Positions 57,093 through 64,000 of a DNA stretch of 64,000 nt are shown piece after piece. The stretch's first letter is position 1. Each line of letters opens with the position of its first letter. The position numbers were made by a program, and so were the translations under genes. The DNA comes from Yamagishiella unicocca (taxonomy: Eukaryota > Chlorophyta > Chlorophyceae > Chlamydomonadales > Volvocaceae), in the NCBI GenBank assembly GCA_003116995.1, contig BDSL01000101.1, positions 310,001 through 374,000 on the forward strand, read 5' to 3'. A model generated the notes under the pieces. The model was not told the origin of the DNA, ran no database searches, and worked only from the letters and a program-made list of their open reading frames with translations.

Positions 57093-60000
57093 CACCGCAC
57101 TCACCCTCATGTCGCTGCTCGCGTACACTGCCACCTGCGCACCCGCCACCGGGCCCCCGCCCAGCGCCGCGTCCAGCACCCACACCGCCAGGGTGGCCCC
57201 GCTCTGTACGGCGGACACGGACAGGCTGCTGTTGAGCAGCACCTGCACGTTGGCGCTGGAGGGCTGCCGGCGGTAGCTGGTGACCTGGAGGCGGCGGCAG
57301 GAGGGAGGGAGGGAGGGAGGGGGCGAGCGGTTGGGGGGTCAGTACGTTGTGTGCGTGGGGTTGTGAGGGGGCGGGTGATGTGGGTCCGCGAGGGGAGGCG
57401 CCAGTAAGACCTGCCTTCCGGTCTACCCCAATACACACCCAACCGAAGTTTCTATGACTACCTTCCCCCTTCCCTGACTCTCCGAGGTAGCAAACGCAGC
57501 CAGCACAGCGCAGTATCGGCAGGCACCGCCGCCGGGCGGCATGCGAGTTTGCCCTCCCTCCCCCTCAATTCCACTCCCAAAACTCCACTTTAAAAGCTGT
57601 ACGTCCCCTCCCTCACCGGGTTGCAACACGAATGCACCACTCGGACCCGGCTGGGCGCCGAGTCCGGCCCGGCGGCGGCGGCGGCCGCCAGCGGCAGCCG
57701 CACCTCCTGCCACTCGCCGTCGCCGCTGGTGAGGTGGTGGGCCACGGTGACCTCCCTCGCCGCCGGTCCCAGCACAGTCCGCAGGTCGACGTCGTACAGC
57801 CGCTGCTGCAGGATCTGCAACAGCTGCGCAACGGAGGCGTCGCTGCTGAGGTCCGGCGTCCACACAGCCACGCTGCTGAACTCGGGGGCATACGACGCGG
57901 CGGCGGAGCCGCCGTCCGGCGGCGGTGGGTGTACGAGGTACGGCCACTCGCTCAGCGGCTCGGAGCCGGCCTCCAGTACGAACAGCGCGCCGGGACCACG
58001 TGGTGCCTCGAACCGGTACGGCACGTACGCCATCCTGAACATGGTTGAGGAGGCCTGCGGGGCGGGGGGGGTTTGGGTCGTACTGGGTCGTACTGCCCGT
58101 ACGTAATAGTGTCCAAGTCTACCTCCCTACGCGCTCGCCCGCTCCCTCGCTCCTCCCTCCGACCCACCTGCAGCGGCTGGCCGTAGCCGTCCTGCACGGC
58201 GATATTGGCAGTAGCCGACACCCGGTACAGCCCTCCTGGCTGCAGGGAGGCCACCTCCAGCCGAGCCATGCCCCGGGACGGCAGCGACAGCGTGAACGGC
58301 TGGTCCTCGCATGGGGCGGCGGCGGGGGGCTGCGGCCGGGAGGGGGACGAGGGCAGGCGGCACACCCGCAGGCTGCCCGCCAGGGCCTCAGGCGGGGTGC
58401 CGGCGGAGAGGCCGTGTGGCAGCCAGATGTCCAGCCGCCGGTACCTGCGCGCGGGGGGAGGGGGGATAGAAATCGGTTACGCGACACGGATAGTATAGCT
58501 GGCTCATGGCCTTCCGACACCTATTTTTGGCGCATGCTGGAGCACTGGGGGGCCGGTGGGTGCGGACGTAAGGACGCGCGCAGGCGTGGGGATTGCATGG
58601 GTGGGTGGGTGGGTGGGTGGGTGGGTGGGTTGGCTGGGACGTCCAGGAGGGGTGGAAGGGAGAGGGGGCGAAGCCGCCACAGCGGCGCGGCTATGACCCT
58701 CGGGGGTTGCTGCGCCCGGGTCCGTTCCCGCGCCCCCCCCTGCGCTCCACTTCTGTATGGCCTCTCCTCATCCGTTGCATCCACTTCTTCTTACGGCTAT
58801 CCTACGGTTTTCCGACCAGCACATCCTCCAGCCGCCTTTTCCATTTATCGCCTAGTCGCTTTTTTAGCGCCATACTTGGCTACAGTCAACGTTGCTTATT
58901 CCTACATCTCAGCCGCGCCTCCGCTCCCGCTCTTTGACGCGCCACTGGACCATCACCTTCGCCGCCCTCGGTTTGTCGGCCGTGGATTAGCTGATTCTCT
59001 TCTCAAAACCCCCCCCAATGACCAAAGGCTGCAAAACCCACAGCGCGCTAGGTCAGAGCCGGTGGCTGCGTGCATGCGGAGTACGTCTCGCCCGCCGCAC
59101 CTCTGTCCGAACACCGACGCGTCCTGCTCCACGTACTCGTTGAAGGGCAGGCGGAAGGGCCGCAGCCCCCCGAAAGAGACGCTCAGGTCGGCGCCCAGCG
59201 GCCCGGCCAGCCCCTGGTAACGGGTGCCGCGGGGTAGCCTCAGCACGTAGCTGCGGGGGAACGGGGGGACGCGCCAGGTGGGAGGAACGGGGTCAGACGT
59301 CCTGCAGTGGCATTGACCTGGACCCAGAAGCGAATTGCAATGGTCCAACGTCCTTTCGAAACATCTGGCCGCCCGCAGCCATGGTGTGTAGCCTCCCGAG
59401 TCCAGCCCCGTCGTCGCCTCGTCCCAATCCCCGCCCGCCCGCCCGACCCTCCCACCCCACCCTGTGTTCGCCTTGGGGCCGCCGCGTGGCCGGACCTCCG
59501 CGCACATGGTGTCGACGTTGCCGTCAGACGGCGCAGGGGCCTTATGTGGGAGCAGGGGGACACCAGGGGACGGGGCCAGCGCCGACAGGGCGAGCAACAT
59601 GGCTCAGTCGACGTGCCTTTCCCAGCCGCCGCGAGGGCCGCGGGGTTGGGAGGACATGGAGGTACTCCCGCCGCACCCACGAGGCACGACCCAGTTCAGG
59701 GCAGCAGCGTACGGCACCCGCACGACCCAGTTCAGGGCAGCAGCGTACGGCACCCGCACGACCCAGTTCAGCGCAACAGCGTACGGCACCCGCACGGCCC
59801 AGTTCAGGGCAGCAGCGTACGGCACCCGCACGACCCAGTTCAGCGCAACAGCGTACGGCACCCGCACGACCCAGTTCAGGGCAGCAGCGTACGGCACCCG
59901 CACGACCCAGTTCAGCGCAACAGCGTACGGCACCCGCACGGCCCAGTTCAGCGCAACAGCGTACGGCACCCGCACGGCCCAGTTCAGGACAGCAGCGTAC

Positions 60001-62616
60001 GGCACCCGCACGATCCAGTTCAGGGCAGCAGCGTACGGCGCCCGCACGACCCAGTTCAGGGCAGCGGCGTACGGCACCCGCACGGCCCAGTTCAGGGCAG
60101 CGGCGTACGGCACCCGCACGGCCCAGTTCAGGGCAGCAGCGTACGGCACCCGCAGCCACCCACCTCGCTCGCCGCCCAGGGCGCTGCGCTCTGGCACGGC
60201 CCCACGTCCACATCCAGTGCCCGGCTGGTGATGATCGAGCGGCGGGACTCGGACATCTGCAGCGGGGGGAGACGGGGGGTGAGGGGCGGGTTTCGACGAT
60301 TTCGGAGCCGCTGCGAAAAAGACGGCCACGGGCTCAGGTGCTGCGCTGGGGACGTGGGGGACGGCGGCGGCAGCAAGCAGCCCCTGGGTTGTCCGCGAGG
60401 CACCTGGCAGGGTACTGGGTGGCATCAAGGAGTGCGGCCGTGTGCCGGCGGGAGCCCCAGCCGGCAGCCATACCTGCAGCTCCCTCCGCAGCATGTTGAG
60501 GTTGACGGGGTAGCTGAAGCTGAGCAGCAGCCGACCTATGAGCAAGGAATTGGCGTCAAGGGTCGGGGTTGCTGGTTGCTGGTCAGGCCTAATCATAAAA
60601 TACAACCGATGCTTCTTCCCCTTCTGGCCCTGCTACCAGCGAACGTTTTCCCCTCCTGGCTCTCCCTGCCACCTCCGTACCGTCTGGCGGCACCTCCGGC
60701 AGGATGTCTGACGCGGTGCCCACCGTCCCGTCCCAGTTCCCGTCCGTCAAGTTGGTCGCCCCCTTAGACAGCACCCCCGACAGGCTCATGCTGAGCGGCC
60801 GGCTGACCAGCCGCCGAGAGGACGGCACGTTGCCCAGCTCCAGGGGGGCACCTGGGGGAGCAGGTGGCCGCCGGAGGGAGGGTATTAAAGGCTGGGGAAA
60901 GCGGGGCCCCCAGGGAGATGGCCTCCGGACCGGGCCGGGCCTTTCTTGGTTCGAGCCCCCAGCCCCCGGCCATACTCCTGCGCTGTGACAAAACAGCCGT
61001 GGGCTGTGTCCCTCCCTCCCCCGCCCCACGGCTGCAGCTCCCAGCTGCGGCTGCGGCGAAAAGACTGACGCCACGTCCGCCCCGCCTTAAGCCACCCTTC
61101 CTCTTCCTTCCTCTCCGCCTTGCCGCCCCGCCTAGCTTTGGTGTCCCGCCCGCCCGCACCGTCATAGCTGGTCAGGCTGGCGTTCCACTGCAGGGTGCAG
61201 TCCAGGTCCGTGGGCCAATCCACGTCTGGGTCGAAACGGAATATGGTGGTCGTGACCCACCGTACCTTGCCGGGCATGCCGCAAGATAAGCTGAACGGAA
61301 CCTGCGGCGTGGCAGGGAGGCGAGGAAGGAGGGGGCGGCAGCTCAGGCCGGTGCCGGCGCTCCAGGAGGGCCTGCGGCCACGCCGGCCGCTGGCCGCATG
61401 CGACTCCACCCTCCCGCCGCAACAACGTTAACGAAACGGCAGCGAGGTCGGGGAATCCATAGTCCCCCCGTCCCGACAGCGCCAAAACCAACTGTACGAT
61501 GTGCACGAGGCGGCCTCCGTACATATGTTGTCCGACCGCGCGGCATACGGGGCCACAAGGGTTCCCCGCCACCGCAATGCTACTCGCTTTGCCAGCTTCG
61601 CAGCCCGCCTACGCTGCCGCTGCCGCTGACGCCACCGGCGGCTCCACACCCTCCCTCCCTCCCTAGCGGCCTCCGCGTTCTTCCGGGGCGACCACGTCAG
61701 CACTCCTTCCCCCATGTTTCCGCTGAGCCACCCTCAGTCCGCGTCCCCCTAGGGCCCCCAGCCGCAGCCATAGCGGCGGTGGGGCAACCCACGCCAAGAG
61801 CACCCCGCGCACTGCGGCGTGGGGCGGTTTGCTGCAGCAGGCGTGGATCCCGCTGCCAGCAAAATCCCCATTTGGGTCAAGCCGTCCATTGCTCTGGACA
61901 GCTGCCCGTGCCTCTATCCTCTCGGCTCGGGCACAACCAGCATAAAAACGGGGCACCGAGGGGGGAGGGCACGGCAGCACATGCGCGCTCGGCCACCAGC
62001 GTGTCCAGCCCGCGCCCACCATGGACCGGTCAGCCTTGTCTCTTCCAAAGTCCGAGCCCAAAGCGATTACAGGCCGCGAGAACACCGCCTGCGGTGGGCA
62101 CGACGCGCCAGTTCGGCGTGGGTGCGGGCGCGGGTTGGCGGAAGTTTGTAACCCGGGGAAAGGAGAGTCGGCGCCGTCGGCCTAGAAAGTCGCGGGCGTG
62201 AGGTGGACAGCTACCAGCTGGCAGCTCTGAGTCGATAAAGTAACATATGTGGCAGGCTAACCGAGCGGGAGCTCGCCATGTGCGCCCTTCAACTGCCGCT
62301 TGTAGAGCGGCTTGCGCTGCTGCCCCAGCTACACGGTCCAGTTCATAGCTAAAGGCGTGCGAGTTATTTACACAATGATGAGCGCAGATATGTGTCGTCG
62401 CGGTACTCGCACCGTTATAGCTTGTCGGCCATCCATTGTCGTCTTAGACTTCGCCGCTGCCGAGGCGATGTCAGTTGGGGCTGATAGCAAAATCTTCAAC
62501 GGCAGCTGCTCTTGCAGAAATGCACGCCCAGCCACCTCAGCGAGCGCCATATTCCCGCCGGTTTGAAACATGAAGACGGCCAGAGCAATGCACGAAATGA
62601 AACTGATGATGACCAT
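44155..62616 (-). CDS. alpha-2-macroglobulin-like secreted/ECM protein with Pro-rich linker
   Basis: Very large intron-rich gene. Proposed first exon 62413-62616 has a hydrophobic signal-like start (VIISFISCIALAVFMF) and ends in phase with 61160-61301. Then 60681-60851, 60474-60535, about 60164-60256 and further exons to 56277; 55625-55902; 54534-55499; others; 50381 to about 50540; and a fully phased chain 49886-50072, 49585-49674, 49320-49434, 48750-48869, 48292-48376, 47787-47981, 47249-47509, 46867-46990, 46435-46573, 45871-46112, 45413-45532, 44155-44979. Bacterial-type A2M signatures: YAPGESAALSFQNP; GTFVIRAFAASG; LTPSVPRFVRVGDTF; an alpha-helical toroid; and an LEPLDPNL...GSFVVPPTRA end. 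The CxEQ thioester is absent where it should be (around GNLLRTEPDRMYAD). Exon 54534-55499 has a Ser-Pro-rich hinge like volvocine HRGPs. The C-terminus is an EGF-like Cys knot (CPKRCSRLGVCNLETGKCVC). Role (protease trap or matrix protein) is inferred. Confidence 0.8.
44997..45165. repeat. 26-bp purine minisatellite in the last intron
   Basis: About six copies of a G/A-only 26-bp unit (GTGGAGGGGGAGGGGAGGAG plus GCAGGA) just upstream of the last exon of the macroglobulin gene. On the transcribed strand it is a long polypyrimidine tract leading to the acceptor. Confidence 0.9.
46205..46293. repeat. 46-bp tandem duplication
   Basis: ATTGTGTAAAATGTA...GACTTTGCCGT occurs at 46205 and again at 46251 with few changes, in the intron between exons 45871-46112 and 46435-46573. 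Confidence 0.85.
51106..51257. repeat. 29-bp minisatellite flanked by a direct repeat
   Basis: About five copies of a 29-bp AAC/CCAG-rich unit in a macroglobulin intron. The array is bracketed by two copies of a 26-28-bp sequence (AGCCCCCGCAGCGCGTAGCC...) at 51078 and 51267. Confidence 0.88.
54461..54482. repeat. CCGTAC hexanucleotide repeat
   Basis: Three and a half CCGTAC units just inside the intron after exon 54534-55499. Confidence 0.8.
54650..54950 (-). other. HRGP/pherophorin-like Pro-rich region
   Basis: Within exon 54534-55499: APPPPPSSPSSPPPPPPST, SPPPPF and SSPPPPPPKPPLPG runs. Ser-Pro(n) runs are sites for prolyl hydroxylation and O-glycosylation in volvocine wall proteins. The segment begins just after an RRRTLLQQ sequence. 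Confidence 0.75.
55676..55775 (-). repeat. poly-Ser/Ala coding microsatellite
   Basis: GATGCTGAC/GACGAT-type triplets encode [20 protein letters not shown] inside exon 55625-55902. Length is probably polymorphic. Confidence 0.85.
55946..55960 (+). repeat. intron-border repeat, acceptor-side copy
   Basis: GAGGAGACCCGTGGG on the plus strand, 43 nt from the acceptor of exon 55625-55902. Inverted relative to 56249-56263 at the donor end of the same intron. Confidence 0.75.
56249..56263 (-). repeat. intron-border repeat, donor-side copy
   Basis: Minus strand GAGGAAGACCCGTGG starts 13 nt after the donor of the exon ending at 56277. Related copies lie at 46843-46858 (minus, at the donor of exon 46867-46990), 49239-49254 (minus), 48404-48420 (plus, near the acceptor of exon 48292-48376) and 52371-52390 (plus, acceptor side). 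Confidence 0.75.
56918..57095. repeat. 12-bp repeat grading into 4-bp repeat
   Basis: About twelve GGCAGGCATTTA units followed by about eight GGCA units, in an intron. The minus strand gives repetitive CLPK and CLNA frames that are not real protein. Confidence 0.93.
58599..58630. repeat. GGGT repeat
   Basis: Seven to eight GGGT units in a macroglobulin intron; a strong G-quadruplex candidate on the non-template strand of the gene's complement. Confidence 0.85.
59686..60153. repeat. 36-bp minisatellite, 13 copies
   Basis: Exactly 468 bp: thirteen copies of a 36-bp unit (ACGACCCAGTTCAGGGCAGC plus AGCGTACGGCACCCGC) with a few point variants. It starts about 10 nt into the intron downstream (minus strand) of the exon at about 60164-60256. 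Length divisible by three makes all six frames look open. Confidence 0.95.
61302..62412. other. proposed first intron of the macroglobulin gene
   Basis: Between the signal-like exon (donor ACG|GTGCGA) and exon 61160-61301 (acceptor GCCGCAG). Both sides are phase 0. No other exon is convincing here. Confidence 0.4.
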
Positions 62617-63292
62617 GCCTGCATTATTTATTGCAGATTTGAGCGAAGTACACTGCTTATTGGTAGACTGGCAGGATGAACAAAGGAAACGTTGTGCGGT
62701 GGGCTACCTGTCAGGGGCCTGTCTTTAAGCACCGCCCGGAGAACGAGTGCCACGTGAGGTTCTGGATTCCGAGGGGGGTGGTCCGGCGCTTCCTCGTTGC
62801 CCGTGGCAGCTGCTCTATCGCGCAGTTTTGTACTCTTAGTTAAAGCGCATCGGTCCAGCCGCAGGCTAGCCGTCAAGTTACTCATACCAATGTCATAAAA
62901 TCCGTGTTAGAAACAATGCCATAGAACATTTAGGCTACTCCAAAACGGCAGCACGTCTTGCAGTTGAAACCGCCCGTCGGAAAGGGTGGTAGAAAACGAG
63001 CTACAACGACTTAAAGCATGCGAAGGTTGTCCTGGCGCGATGACAGTTGCCTCTGAAACCTTAAGTGGGTCTGTGGCGTTTCTCTTAAACAGAATCGTAC
63101 CTGCCGTACCGCAGAAGGACCTTGCATGAAGCCAATGTAGGTGACAGCCATGGTGATCATGGTCAGGTAGGATCCTTGTTGGTCCCTCTCAATTGCGCTT
63201 GCACATTGATTTCTGACCAAGAGTATTGAACAATTCCGTTAACAAAGACCAGCATTTTTAGCTTGTCACACAAGGTAGATTGATAACACAAC
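62617..63292. other. divergent intergenic region
   Basis: About 680 bp between the presumed macroglobulin start (minus) and DRC8 (plus); should carry both promoters. The ORF on the minus strand at 63011-63220 is not in phase with the downstream exon. No clear TATA box chosen. Confidence 0.45.
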
Positions 63293-63850
63293 ATGGCAAC
63301 ATCGTCCACAGACAAGCATGAACGAATGCGTGCGCGAGTTCGAGAGGCTTTCGTGCTGTTTGAGCACAAGGAGGGGAGCCGGCTTGTAGATTTTAAGGAT
63401 GTCCCTGTGGCCATCCGCTCATGCGGCGTCAACCCCACATCTGTTCAACTAAACTTGATACTTGATCAGCTGGCTGCGCTCAACGCGGAGTCGGAGGCGA
63501 CTGGGCTGGTCGGCATGGAGAACTTTGAGATAGTCGTGTCCAATTTCCTGATTCAGCAGGAAGCGAGCCTCTTTAGGGATGATTACCATACACTCTTGCG
63601 AGCGTTTCGCGCCTTTGATCCAGAGGGCCGCGGCCACATTGATGCGGAGACACTTCGAACGCTGCTCAGCGCGCGTGGCGAAGTGATGACGGAGGACGAG
63701 TTGAACAAGATGATGCTAGTGGCAGCGGATGAGCAAGGACGCATATTCTACGAGGACTACGCGCAGGTGCGCAATATGGCCTCAGCGGCAAGAGGGCTGC
63801 CGCGGCAAGCAAGCAGGACACGGACGGGTGGAACGGAATCCTTTAGATAG
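63293..63850 (+). CDS. DRC8: EF-hand protein, dynein regulatory complex subunit 8 (EFCAB2)
   Basis: 185 aa, single exon, ATG in MATSSTDKHERMRARV, stop TAG. It matches EFCAB2/DRC8 across its length: VREAFVLFEHKEGSRLVDFK, AIRSCGVNPTSVQLN, HTLLRAFRAFDPEGRGHID, EVMTEDELNKMMLVAADEQG and a final FYEDYAQV. In flagella this calmodulin-like subunit belongs to the nexin-dynein regulatory complex, linking doublet microtubules and controlling dynein. The EF-hand loops are degenerate (DPEGRGHIDAET lacks a Glu at position 12), so Ca binding is doubtful. The C-terminal tail is basic and Arg/Gly-rich. Intronless, unlike every other gene here. Confidence 0.88.
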   Translation: MATSSTDKHERMRARVREAFVLFEHKEGSRLVDFKDVPVAIRSCGVNPTSVQLNLILDQLAALNAESEATGLVGMENFEIVVSNFLIQQEASLFRDDYHTLLRAFRAFDPEGRGHIDAETLRTLLSARGEVMTEDELNKMMLVAADEQGRIFYEDYAQVRNMASAARGLPRQASRTRTGGTESFR

Positions 63851-64000
63851 GCCCGGGAGCCACACCAGGCCTGTCGGGGTCAACAAGGAGCCCGCTTGGG
63901 AACCAGCACTGGCGGGGGCTCGTGCTCTATGAACCGGACAGCGGTGTCTCTCACCGGGTTGCCTCCTGTGGGCACTGCAGCCTCAGAAGCCGAGTAGGGG
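63851..64000. other. 3' flank of DRC8
   Basis: 150 bp to the window end, probably 3' UTR. No TGTAA signal seen inside it. Confidence 0.4.

Noticed and set aside
56318..57100. Cys-Leu-Pro-rich repetitive protein
   Set aside because: Translation of a 12-bp intronic repeat; no start, splice or family support.
59686..60153. CRISPR-like array
   Set aside because: Units abut with no spacers, and the context is a eukaryotic intron; this is a minisatellite.
59307..60767. Large overlapping ORFs (up to 486 codons) over the 36-bp array
   Set aside because: Open in several frames only because the unit is 36 bp; flanking macroglobulin exons splice around it.
63011..63220. Small minus-strand membrane ORF upstream of DRC8
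   Set aside because: No phase-compatible partner exon and no family match; could be UTR at most.

Overview
The window is nuclear DNA from a green alga, most likely a volvocine species (Chlamydomonas/Gonium/Volvox relatives). The evidence is GC-rich exons with short GT-AG introns, GC-rich intronic minisatellites, a flagellar dynein-regulatory-complex gene, a volvocine-type kinase activation segment, a plant-type pseudo-response regulator with a CCT domain, and a proline-rich stretch like volvocine cell-wall proteins. The species cannot be fixed from the sequence alone. All exon coordinates were read by eye from splice sites and phase and may be off by a base or so.

Layout, left to right. (1) 1-7,018, minus: two head-to-tail copies of an uncharacterised multi-pass membrane protein gene. 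The left copy runs off the window; the right one is complete apart from one uncertain small exon. (2) 8,208-16,767, minus: a complete 17-exon gene for the 26S proteasome subunit RPN1 (about 900 aa), with several intronic minisatellites. (3) 19,696-28,679, minus: a Ser/Thr kinase gene (about 661 aa, 11 exons) that includes an 11-nt microexon. One of its introns carries a full-length antisense Ty1/copia retrotransposon (21,068-25,740) with identical 154-bp LTRs and a 5-bp target duplication. (4) 32,699-41,351, minus: a large pseudo-response-regulator/CCT gene of the TOC1/PRR type. (5) 44,155 to about 62,616, minus: a very long, intron-rich alpha-2-macroglobulin-like gene of bacterial-type architecture. 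It has no thioester motif, a hydroxyproline-type Pro-rich linker and a C-terminal EGF-like knot. (6) 63,293-63,850, plus: an intronless EF-hand gene matching DRC8/EFCAB2.

Five of the six host loci are on the minus strand; DRC8 is divergent from the macroglobulin gene. The genes do not form a pathway: protein turnover, signalling, light/clock-type regulation, secreted or extracellular-matrix protein, and flagellar motility. The long spacers (1.7-3.7, 7.0-8.2, 16.8-19.7, 28.7-32.7, 41.4-44.2 kb) hold nothing I can support as genes.

The points most worth a second look are: the macroglobulin/HRGP chimera; a short repeat sitting at intron borders of that gene in orientation-dependent positions, once as an inverted pair at both ends of one intron; the kinase microexon; two GC splice donors confined to one copy of the tandem pair; and the copia element's half-tRNA-Met primer site and offset gag/pol frames.
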